Positions 1-5,334 of a DNA stretch of 6,916 bases are shown in pieces. This stretch comes from Lachnospira sp. (GTDB lineage: Bacteria; Bacillota; Clostridia; Lachnospirales; Lachnospiraceae): NCBI GenBank assembly GCA_017626275.1, contig JAGAJD010000136.1:1-6916 (forward strand), given 5' to 3'. Numbering within the stretch: position 1 is the first letter of the stretch; every line of letters starts with the position of its first letter. Below the pieces are notes generated by a model, which saw only the letters and a list, made by a program, of their open reading frames with translations, ran no database searches and was not told the origin of the DNA. The position numbers were made by a program, and so were the translations under genes.

Positions 1-849
1 CACAGCGTCCCTACTGTCCACTGCTCCGTCCGCATTGACATCGCAAAGCAGCAGATCAATCTCTAAATCAGTAAAGCCTGCAAGATATTTTTTCAGAAGT
101 ACAGCGTCTTTAGAATCAACTGTGCCGTCGTTGTTGGCATCACCGAATACGATTCCTTCACCTATAACCCTATATTGAACATTGATTATTCCTGTATATA
201 ACCCAATACCACTTATTGTAACATTATAAGTTCCAACATCAACGGCGCTATAATTACTTGACAATTCATAATCCTCTCCCTGTGTTAAAACAATATTATC
301 TAATGTTACAATTGGATTAACATACTGTGTATCGCCTGTATATTGTAAATTATCAATTTGCACCTGTGCCGATGATAAATCTGTCTGTGTCATTTGTACC
401 ACAAATAAATCGTTTACAATCTCACTGCCATCCTGATTTTCTTCAGTAAAAATATATGAAATACTTAAATGACCTGAATAATCTGCAACTGCCTGTATCA
501 AATACAACAGATTAGAAGTACCAAACACCTCTTCAGCCTCACGACTCTTCATTATGTAAAAATTATAGGTTTCATTCGGTACTAAATAATCAAACTCTAC
601 TGTTCCAATTCCATCTTCTGAAATTTTCAAATCACCAACAGTACTCATTCCCTGCATTGGGTAAGATTTATCCACATTAGTTATACTCACATTATATGTT
701 GAAACTCCTAAATCGACTGGGGATTTTACTTTATCTAACACTTTCACAGGTGTTAGCTGATTTTCGATGTTTCCGTTTCCTACCGTACCATCGTAATTAG
801 CTCCCCACATATACAAGCTTCCGTCCTCTGTTATCGCTCCACTAACTAA
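1..849 (-). other. Out-of-frame C-terminal remnant: RCC1 repeat, extracellular modules, dockerin
   Basis: Seen by translating the minus strand in the frame whose codons begin at positions divisible by three; it has no stop from 957 to 1. The Ig-like module has the pattern LQYTG...VTL...GEDYELSSNYSAVDVGTYNVTISG, common in surface proteins of Lachnospiraceae. The dockerin has GDANNDGTVDSKDAV (144-102), then LLKKYLAG, then CDVNADGAVDSRDAV (45-1). Both loops keep the Asp/Asn calcium ligands at positions 1, 3, 5 and 12. A dockerin would bind a cohesin on a scaffold or surface protein. An in-frame ATG lies at 810, but no ribosome binding site is evident before it, so separate translation is doubtful. 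The gene continues past position 1. Confidence 0.65.
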
Positions 850-1166
850 ACAGTCAGAAGCATTCCGTTTCCTCTGTAATTTCTTGCCTCTGCAAATGAA
901 TATCCCACCATACCTGTCTGTCCTGTATATACAGTAGCAAGCCCTGCAAAGCCCGGATTATTGCTGACAGAAACTGTCGCCGAGACAGTATCTCCCGCAT
1001 GTCCTTTTTCCACCGACATACTTACCGTAAGCTGTGTTTTTTCCGCCGCCTCGGCAATCCCCACTGTTTCTGCCGCTTTCACCGCTGATGTTCCATGCCA
1101 TGCGGCTGTGCCTAACAATAAAACACACGCAAGAAACACCCTGAATAATCTTTCCACTTTTTTCAT
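846..1166 (-). CDS. N-terminal fragment: signal peptide plus truncated cohesin-like domain (106 aa)
   Basis: This is the part of the broken gene that would still be translated. Residues 1-31 form a clear Sec signal peptide: basic MKKVERLFR, a hydrophobic core FLACVLLLGTAAW, and a likely cleavage after AVKA. Residues 46-76 (LTVSMSVEKGHAGDTV, then VSVSNNPGFAGL) match the start of a cohesin domain, whose hallmark is NNPG-[IFL]-AG. Residues 86-106 (MVGYSFAEARNYRGNGMLLTV) resemble the late cohesin strands that normally run on as LTVTFKV. Only about 25 residues separate the two motifs, shorter than I would expect for a full cohesin, which suggests an internal deletion. The start is fixed by AAGGGAGG at 1183-1176, nine bases upstream. 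The product would be exported but probably not folded. Confidence 0.6.
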   Translation of the reverse strand: MKKVERLFRVFLACVLLLGTAAWHGTSAVKAAETVGIAEAAEKTQLTVSMSVEKGHAGDTVSATVSVSNNPGFAGLATVYTGQTGMVGYSFAEARNYRGNGMLLTV

Positions 1167-1175
1167 GTTTACTAA

Positions 1176-1183
1176 CCTCCCTT
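1176..1183 (-). promoter_or_regulatory. Ribosome binding site of the secreted-protein gene
   Basis: The minus strand reads AAGGGAGG nine bases before ATG 1166. It is a near-perfect Shine-Dalgarno sequence and supports that start despite the gene being broken. Confidence 0.75.
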
Positions 1184-1202
1184 ATCCTGCCAAAGTATGT
1201 GC

Positions 1203-1231
1203 TTTTTATTTTTGCACCTATATAGGTGCAA
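1203..1231 (-). promoter_or_regulatory. Possible promoter of the secreted-protein gene
   Basis: On the minus strand TTGCAC (1231-1226) is followed after 17 bases by TAAAAA (1208-1203), four of six -10 matches. It would start transcription just upstream of the AAGGGAGG at 1183-1176. It is weak, but mirrors the plus-strand promoter across the same palindrome. Confidence 0.25.
1212..1231. promoter_or_regulatory. Perfect 20-bp palindrome, candidate operator of the divergent XRE regulator
   Basis: The half-site TTGCACCTAT is followed directly by its exact reverse complement, with no spacer. The palindrome lies in the 129-bp gap between the secreted-protein gene (start 1166) and the regulator gene (start 1296). 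The TTGCAC at each end can act as a -35 element, one for each direction, so a dimeric repressor bound here would cover both promoters. Inference: autoregulation and control of the secreted-protein gene by the adjacent XRE protein. Palindromic operators between divergent genes are the usual arrangement for such regulators, but the pairing is not proven here. Confidence 0.6.
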
Positions 1232-1240
1232 TTTAATATT
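1212..1240 (+). promoter_or_regulatory. Possible promoter of the XRE gene
   Basis: TTGCAC (1212-1217) is followed after 17 bases by AATATT (1235-1240), a four-of-six match to the -10 consensus. Transcription would begin about 50 bases before the ATG at 1296. The match is modest; the main support is the spacing and the overlap with the palindrome. Confidence 0.3.
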
Positions 1241-1295
1241 ACCATTAACACATAATAACTTCAACAGTTATTTTATTCCTAGAATGGAGATTATG

Positions 1296-1526
1296 ATGGA
1301 CAAAAATTATGAAACAGCATTTGGAAACAACATTCGACGACTGAGACGCAAAAAGAATCTCACACAGGAACAGCTCACAGCTCAACTGCAGACAAACGGC
1401 TGCGATATCACACGCAGCGCACTCGCTAAAATTGAAGTCGGGCAGCGGCATTTATATCCCGACGAAATACGGCTTCTAAAAGAATTATTAGATGTATCCT
1501 TTGACGAGTTATTTTACTTTAAATAA
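1296..1526 (+). CDS. Small XRE-family helix-turn-helix transcriptional regulator (76 aa)
   Basis: The protein is essentially one Cro/CI-type DNA-binding domain. Residues 7-18 form helix 1 (AFGNNIRRLRRK), LTQEQLTAQL at 22-31 is helix 2, and DITRSALAKIEVGQR at 38-51 contains the recognition helix with the typical KIE-x-GQR ending. Residues 56-74 (DEIRLLKELLDVSFDELF) are the closing helices with the family's DELF end. There is no sensor or effector domain. The ATG at 1296 is chosen because GGAG at 1286-1289 lies six bases upstream and the domain begins directly after it; ATG 1284 and 1293 are poorer alternatives, and the region 1197-1295 is intergenic in character. The gene is divergent from the broken secreted-protein gene and probably represses through the palindrome at 1212-1231. 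The cysteine-rich gene follows 105 bp downstream with no clear terminator between. Confidence 0.88.
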   Translation: MDKNYETAFGNNIRRLRRKKNLTQEQLTAQLQTNGCDITRSALAKIEVGQRHLYPDEIRLLKELLDVSFDELFYFK

Positions 1527-1569
1527 ACCTGCACCGGATATAAATTCAGTTTTATTTTGCGCTGCAACT

Positions 1570-1597
1570 CACATTTTATGTATTTTATCATATTATG
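1570..1597 (+). promoter_or_regulatory. Sporulation-type (SigK/SigE-like) promoter candidate for the cysteine-rich gene
   Basis: CAC at 1570-1572, then 16 bases, then CATATTATG at 1589-1597. This resembles the Bacillus SigK pattern (mAC, 16-17 bases, CATAnnnTA) with one mismatch at the last base. No good SigA -35 is found at the right distance from TATTAT (1591-1596). The site lies about 35 bases before the ATG at 1632. Such short AT-rich matches arise by chance, so this is suggestive only. Confidence 0.28.
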
Positions 1598-1631
1598 TAG
1601 AGAAACTGCTTATACTCAAAAAGGAACTATT

Positions 1632-2648
1632 ATGATAGCAAAATCAACATGCGATTATGAGGCTGATTATTCAACCATACCGGGAGACCGAATCCTGCCG
1701 TTTGTATTCTCCTTAAATTTAGAGGACTCCATTCTCTATCCTTCCAAGGGAGAATACCAGAAATTCTGCTATGACATTACCGCTGTCGGACAGGACTCAC
1801 CGCACTATGCAGATTTAAGCCATTTTCTCTTTGGAATCTGCAGCACTATTACTAAAGAAAACATTATTGAAATTACCGTCTCAATAAACGGTAAACCTCA
1901 AACGGTAGTATGGGGAGATAACGTAGAAATTAAAACTGCCGACAAGCCGGATAACCCTACCGGATGTACCGGACTAAAATTTGATTTTCCGCTAAATAAG
2001 ATAGTTGGATATATGAAGGTATGCATTTCTCTGCGTACACCTTATTCAATAGGTCCTGTAAATGTCTGCCTGTATGGCGGCGGCACAACCGCAACAGGAT
2101 TAACGGTCTGCGGACCTTCCTGCGGCGGAGATGAACCGTGTGAATCTGTCTTTTATCAAAAAGAAACAGTATGTGTGCCTGTAAAGGTCACTCCGTTTGC
2201 CAAACCGGGAACAGCCAAAGCCACCTGCTGCGGTGACCCGATTGTAAGTACAGGAAATCAGTGTATGGGAAATCAGACCTCCTGCTCATTTACAATTACA
2301 CAGAGCCTGTGTATTGAAATTCCTATCTCATTCGGTGCGGTTATCGAAACGGGTTCGGCAGTTGTTAAATGCGGAACTCCTTCGGAAGAAGAATGTGATT
2401 GCTCTGAACCGGACGATGCAGAAGTTGTTGACGCTCCTCAAAACACTGTGGACACAAGAGAAAGACGTTTTTTTTTATCGCTAAGAAAACGTGTGTGTGT
2501 TTTACACACCTTTAAAGACATAAAGCAAAGCAGACGCCGTAACTTTAAACGCCCAAAAGTGGCGTGCCTTAAGTTATACGGCGTCTGCCTTATTAACATC
2601 TCAAGTAATATTAATCAATGCTCTTTGCCTTCTCGACCTGTGCAATAG
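1632..2648 (+). CDS. Cysteine-rich two-module protein, possibly spore- or surface-associated; 3' end probably frameshifted (338 aa as read)
   Basis: I do not know a named function. The start is ATG 1632 because AAAAAGGA ends seven bases upstream; residues read from 1557 look non-coding. No signal peptide or membrane segment is visible. Residues 20-164 form one module with the pattern YADLSHFLFGIC (59-70), PTGCTGLKFDF (109-119) and GLTVCGPSC (156-164). From memory, an 'LSHW...TGxxGIKFD' pattern occurs in a widespread extracellular domain. Residues 181-250 hold two related stretches, CVPVKVTPFA...CCGDP and CIEIPISFGA...KCGTP, suggesting an internal repeat. There are 18 cysteines in the first 257 residues, typical of crosslinked coat or exosporium proteins; that role is inference. 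After residue 279 the protein turns basic and unlike the rest, crosses a hairpin, and overlaps convergent yajC by 38 bp. The change begins at nine T (2468-2476), so the native end was probably near 2484 or 2515. Confidence 0.72.
   Translation: MIAKSTCDYEADYSTIPGDRILPFVFSLNLEDSILYPSKGEYQKFCYDITAVGQDSPHYADLSHFLFGICSTITKENIIEITVSINGKPQTVVWGDNVEIKTADKPDNPTGCTGLKFDFPLNKIVGYMKVCISLRTPYSIGPVNVCLYGGGTTATGLTVCGPSCGGDEPCESVFYQKETVCVPVKVTPFAKPGTAKATCCGDPIVSTGNQCMGNQTSCSFTITQSLCIEIPISFGAVIETGSAVVKCGTPSEEECDCSEPDDAEVVDAPQNTVDTRERRFFLSLRKRVCVLHTFKDIKQSRRRNFKRPKVACLKLYGVCLINISSNINQCSLPSRPVQ
2468..2476 (+). repeat. Run of nine T at the presumed frameshift site
   Basis: With one T fewer the cysteine-rich frame would end at TAA 2482-2484. 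With one T more it would end at TAA 2513-2515. Both ends lie before the hairpin at 2530-2588. As read, the frame continues to 2648. Homopolymer runs of this length are prone to slippage in replication and to sequencing error. Confidence 0.6.
2530..2588. terminator. Large hairpin between convergent genes, probable bidirectional terminator
   Basis: GCAGACGCCGT (2530-2540) pairs perfectly with ACGGCGTCTGC (2578-2588). Inside it AACTT (2541-2545) pairs with AAGTT (2571-2575), leaving a two-base bulge at 2576-2577. A nested hairpin ACGCC/GGCGT (2549-2553 with 2561-2565) has a seven-base loop. It lies between the 3' end of yajC and the cysteine-rich gene. The flanking T tracts are interrupted (CTTTGCTTT on the minus strand, CTTATT on the plus strand), so intrinsic termination may be moderate, better towards the minus strand. 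It most likely ends the aroC-tgt-yajC transcript. Confidence 0.6.
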
Positions 2649-2892
2649 CCTTCTTCTGCATAGAAATACGGCAGTTCTTATTATTACCAAATTCTACAAT
2701 AACATCATCTTCCGTGATATCCATAATAACACCATAAAATCCGCTGGTTGTCAGTACATAATCACCAATTTCAATCGAATCCATTAAACGCTGCTGCTCT
2801 TTCTGCTGTTTCTTCTGCGGCTTAATTGCAAGAAAATACATCATTAATCCCAATGCAACAACATAAATAATAATAATTCCTATTGATTCCAT
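2611..2892 (-). CDS. yajC: YajC, preprotein translocase accessory subunit (93 aa)
   Basis: YajC is a small membrane protein that associates with SecDF and the SecYEG channel and assists protein export; it is usually dispensable. Residues 4-22 (IGIIIIYVVALGLMMYFLA) are a single membrane helix. They are followed by the family's basic stretch KPQKKQQKEQQRLMDSIEIGD (24-44) and then the conserved VLTTSGFYGVI beta segment of the cytoplasmic domain. Length is normal for the family. The start has a strong AGGAGG at 2906-2901, eight bases upstream. It lies about 100 bp behind tgt in the same direction, an adjacency conserved across many bacteria, which supports the call. I saw no convincing promoter of its own, so it is probably read from the tgt/aroC transcript and ends at the hairpin at 2530-2588. 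Confidence 0.95.
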   Translation of the reverse strand: MESIGIIIIYVVALGLMMYFLAIKPQKKQQKEQQRLMDSIEIGDYVLTTSGFYGVIMDITEDDVIVEFGNNKNCRISMQKKAIAQVEKAKSID

Positions 2893-2993
2893 TTTGTCAG
2901 CCTCCTGAATATAATAATCATTACAAACAACAATATTAAACGAAATTTGCTGTTCTGTCCACTAAAAATAATCTGTTTATTAAAAATTTAGAG

Positions 2994-4133
2994 TTATTTG
3001 CTTTTATCGTAGGTCTTTAACAGCTCTAGTCTTTCTTTTTTAAACTCACTGTATCTGCCCTCTTCAATTGCACCACGTATATCTTCCATAAGATGATTGT
3101 AAAAATACAGATTGTGAAGCACACAGAAACGCATGCCGAGCATTTCCTTTGCTTTCATCAGATGTCTGATATAAGCCCTTGAATAGTGCTTACATGCCGG
3201 ACACTGGCAGCCCTCCTCAATCGGTCTGTCATCTTTTTCATACTGGGCATTAAATAGATTAATTTTACCGTATTTTGTATACACATGTCCATGTCTTCCG
3301 TTTCTTGACGGATATACACAGTCAAAGAAATCAACGCCCCTGTCAACTGCCTCTAAGATATTTGCCGGTGTTCCGACACCCATAAGATATGTCGGTTTAT
3401 TCTGCGGAAGATACGGAACTGTCTCATCTAACACATGATACATCTCCTCATGACTTTCGCCAACCGCAAGCCCTCCTACAGCATAACCCGGCAAATCAAG
3501 CTCTGATATACGCTTTGCATGTTCAATACGGATATCCGTATAGACTGCTCCCTGATTAATTCCAAAAAGCATCTGGTCGGGATTTACAGTGTCAGGCAGC
3601 GAGTTAAGCCTCTCCATCTCGTTCTTGCAGCGTGAAAGCCAGCGTGTTGTTCTCGCAACGGAATCCTCAACATACCTGCGTTCTGCCTTAGCCGGAGGAC
3701 ACTCATCAAATGCCATCGCAATCGTGGAGCCTAGATTTGACTGAATCTGCATACTTTCCTCAGGGCCCATGAAAATCTTTCTGCCGTCTATGTGGGAGTT
3801 AAAAGTAACGCCCTCTTCTTTAATCTTTCTAAGTCCTGCAAGCGAAAACACCTGAAATCCGCCTGAATCGGTAAGAATCGGTCTGTCCCAGTTCATGAAC
3901 TTGTGAAGACCGCCCATTTCCTTAATCAGCTTATCTCCCGTCCTTACATGAAGATGATAAGTATTAGACAACTCGACCTGTGTTCCAATCTCCTTTAAAT
4001 CCATTGTGGAAACTGCACCCTTAATCGCCGCAACCGTTCCAACATTCATAAAAACCGGCGTCTGAATTGTACCATGAACCGTCTGAAATTCAGCTCTTTT
4101 GGCACGACCATCTGTCTTTAACAATTTATACAT
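2994..4133 (-). CDS. tgt: Queuine/preQ1 tRNA-guanine transglycosylase (379 aa)
   Basis: The enzyme swaps guanine 34, the wobble base of tRNAs with GUN anticodons, for a queuine precursor in the cytoplasm. Visible motifs: TDSGGFQVFSL at 88-98, with Asp89 matching the catalytic Asp102 of the Zymomonas enzyme; FDECPP at 142-147, in the base pocket; GGLAVGE at 220-226; and FDCVYPSRNGRHG at 270-282, where Asp271 is the expected nucleophile. The zinc site is Cys309, Cys311, Cys314 and His340. All key residues are present and length is normal. Cys145 and the LAVG loop are of the bacterial type that favours preQ1, although some gut Clostridia salvage queuine itself, so the substrate is not settled by sequence. 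AGAAAGG lies just upstream of ATG 4133. The gene follows aroC after 24 bp and precedes yajC. No queuosine synthesis genes are in the window. Confidence 0.97.
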   Translation of the reverse strand: MYKLLKTDGRAKRAEFQTVHGTIQTPVFMNVGTVAAIKGAVSTMDLKEIGTQVELSNTYHLHVRTGDKLIKEMGGLHKFMNWDRPILTDSGGFQVFSLAGLRKIKEEGVTFNSHIDGRKIFMGPEESMQIQSNLGSTIAMAFDECPPAKAERRYVEDSVARTTRWLSRCKNEMERLNSLPDTVNPDQMLFGINQGAVYTDIRIEHAKRISELDLPGYAVGGLAVGESHEEMYHVLDETVPYLPQNKPTYLMGVGTPANILEAVDRGVDFFDCVYPSRNGRHGHVYTKYGKINLFNAQYEKDDRPIEEGCQCPACKHYSRAYIRHLMKAKEMLGMRFCVLHNLYFYNHLMEDIRGAIEEGRYSEFKKERLELLKTYDKSK

Positions 4134-4157
4134 AACTCTAACCTTTCTGAATTTTAA

Positions 4158-5258
4158 TTATCTGTTGTAAAATTCACATATATTATCAAGCTTAGCCGTC
4201 ATATTTTCAAAGATTAAATCAATAAGCGTCAATGCCGCCATCGCTTCAACAACAACTACCGCTCTCGGTACAATCATCGGGTCATGTCTTCCTTTAATTG
4301 ACACTTCAATCTCTTCGCCCTTTTTATTGACTGTATTCTGAACTGCTGATATTGACGGTGTAGGCTTTACTGCCGCACGAAATACGATAGAGCTTCCGTC
4401 AATCATGCCGCCAAGCACACCTCCCGCATTATTTGTCTCCTTTGCAATCTTGCCGTCCTTCATTATAAAGCTGTCATTATTCTTGCTGCCAACAGCTTTA
4501 GCCGCCTCAAAACCGCTTCCAATCTCAAAACCCTTTACTGCCCCGATAGACATTACAGCTTTGGCAAGATTGGCGTCAAGCTTGTCAAATACAGGCTCTC
4601 CTATTCCGGTCATTACATTTTCAATAACACACTCAATAATTCCTCCCATGGAATCGCCCTGCTTCATCTGCTCTGCCGCATATGCCTCCACTTTGGCTGC
4701 CGCCTCGCTGTCAGGCATTGAAAATGCATTTTCTTTCGCTGCCTTCATATCAAATCTGTCATAATCTATTGCAATTCCGCCGATTTCTTTGGCATAAGCA
4801 TTAACAGTAATTCCAAGCTTATTAAGAAGCTTCATGGCAACAGCCCCTGCTGCAACTCTTCCGATTGTCTCTCTTCCTGAACTTCTTCCACCGCCTCTGT
4901 AATCACGGAAGCCGTATTTTTCATCAAATGTGTAATCAGCATGTCCCGGTCTGTAATAGCCTGCAATCTCCGAGTAGTCGCCCGACCTCTGAGTCTTATT
5001 AAGAACCATCATGGATATCGGTGTTCCCGTTGTCTTACCCTCAAAGATTCCCGACATAATCTTTACTTCGTCATCTTCCTTTCTCGGTGTTGTAAACTTT
5101 GACTGTCCCGGCTTTCTTCTGTTAAGCATTACCTGTATATCTTCCTCGCAAAGCTCAAGGCCTGCCGGACAACCGTCAATCACAACTCCAAGCCCTTCGC
5201 CATGGGACTCTCCCCATGTCATTATCTTAAATCTGTTTCCAAATGTAGAACCTGCCAT
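4158..5258 (-). CDS. aroC: Chorismate synthase (366 aa)
   Basis: Catalyses the last shikimate-pathway step, 5-enolpyruvylshikimate 3-phosphate to chorismate, using reduced FMN; the product feeds aromatic amino acids and folate. The N-terminus [20 protein letters not shown] is typical, and GESHG with His19 is family signature 1. RPGHADYT (103-110) carries the second conserved histidine, His106. GGRSSGRET (123-131) is signature 2, with Gly where Ala is common. NAGGVLGG (277-284), KPTPSIS (298-304) and [21 protein letters not shown] (323-343) complete the core; Met327 replaces the more usual Cys in RHDPC. Length is normal for the bacterial enzyme. I chose ATG 5258 over ATG 5270 because AGAGGA sits just upstream of 5258 while the GGGGA before 5270 is too close, and family members begin MAGS or similar. 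tgt follows after 24 bp, so the two are probably co-transcribed. Confidence 0.97.
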   Translation of the reverse strand: MAGSTFGNRFKIMTWGESHGEGLGVVIDGCPAGLELCEEDIQVMLNRRKPGQSKFTTPRKEDDEVKIMSGIFEGKTTGTPISMMVLNKTQRSGDYSEIAGYYRPGHADYTFDEKYGFRDYRGGGRSSGRETIGRVAAGAVAMKLLNKLGITVNAYAKEIGGIAIDYDRFDMKAAKENAFSMPDSEAAAKVEAYAAEQMKQGDSMGGIIECVIENVMTGIGEPVFDKLDANLAKAVMSIGAVKGFEIGSGFEAAKAVGSKNNDSFIMKDGKIAKETNNAGGVLGGMIDGSSIVFRAAVKPTPSISAVQNTVNKKGEEIEVSIKGRHDPMIVPRAVVVVEAMAALTLIDLIFENMTAKLDNICEFYNR

Positions 5259-5304
5259 ATTTCCTCTCATTCCCCGTCAAACGGTAATTTTATCTTATTG
5301 CAAT

Positions 5305-5334
5305 ATAATAGCATATAACAGAAAAGAATTTCAA
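5305..5334 (-). promoter_or_regulatory. SigA-type extended -10 promoter of aroC
   Basis: On the minus strand TTGAAA (5334-5329, five of six -35 matches) is followed after 18 bases by TATTAT (5310-5305, five of six), preceded by TGC, which makes an extended -10. The predicted transcript starts near 5298, about 40 bases before ATG 5258. The -35 begins at the base right after the dnaK-type gene's TAG (5337-5335). No terminator is visible between the genes, so read-through from upstream may add to expression. Confidence 0.6.

Larger units (their letters stand above)
1..1166 (-). pseudogene. Broken gene for a secreted cohesin-like/RCC1/Ig-like/dockerin protein (3' end beyond window)
   Basis: Seen: reading leftwards from ATG 1166 there is a signal peptide and a cohesin-like segment, then a TAG at 848-846. 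One frame over, the minus strand is open from 957 to the window edge and encodes recognisable secreted modules. These are an RCC1 repeat (about 840-724, SGAITEDGSLYMWG), a module around 684-370 containing NLLYLIQAVAD, an Ig-like YTG/GxYTG module (about 363-165), and a dockerin with two calcium loops (about 150-1). Adding one base near 848-850 would join the two halves into a single frame. Inference: this was one extracellular surface or cellulosome-type protein gene, now inactivated by a frameshift and probably also by internal deletion, because a lone RCC1 repeat cannot make a propeller. A sequencing error is the main alternative. The gene is divergent from a small XRE regulator and shares with it a palindromic intergenic region. 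Confidence 0.7.

Noticed and set aside
961..1236. 91-codon plus-strand frame opposite the signal-peptide gene
   Set aside because: It is the antisense shadow of the cohesin/signal-peptide coding sequence; its Ser/Thr/Ala-rich content follows from that.
958..1251. 97-codon minus-strand frame with an ATG at 1251
   Set aside because: It overlaps the signal-peptide/cohesin frame and the palindrome, gives an unrecognisable Cys/Gly/Arg-rich product, and has no suitable ribosome binding site.
1197..1295. Longer starts for the XRE protein (ATG 1197, 1284 or 1293)
   Set aside because: The extra N-terminal residues are translated intergenic DNA including the palindrome; GGAG at 1286-1289 is best spaced for ATG 1296.
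1245..1451. 68-codon minus-strand frame inside the XRE gene
   Set aside because: Antisense shadow of a well-supported helix-turn-helix gene.
1557..1631. Upstream start (ATG 1557) for the cysteine-rich protein
   Set aside because: No ribosome binding site; the stretch contains the promoter candidate, whereas ATG 1632 has AAAAAGGA.
2491..2515. GT-rich hairpin (GTGTGT/ACACAC) as a terminator for the cysteine-rich gene
   Set aside because: Short stem made from a dinucleotide run and followed by CTTTAAAG rather than a T tract; too weak to call.
2911..2939. Promoter for yajC (TTAATA, 17 bases, TATTAT)
   Set aside because: The predicted transcript start would fall within the AGGAGG ribosome binding site, so it is unlikely to work as the yajC promoter.
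3158..3346. 62-codon minus-strand frame inside tgt
   Set aside because: Out-of-frame shadow of tgt, which has all catalytic and zinc residues.
4405..4764. 119-codon plus-strand frame opposite aroC
   Set aside because: Antisense shadow of a highly conserved enzyme gene, with no recognisable protein features.
5259..5270. aroC start at ATG 5270
   Set aside because: Adds MRGN before the canonical MAGSTFGN; the purine run before it is too close to serve as a ribosome binding site.
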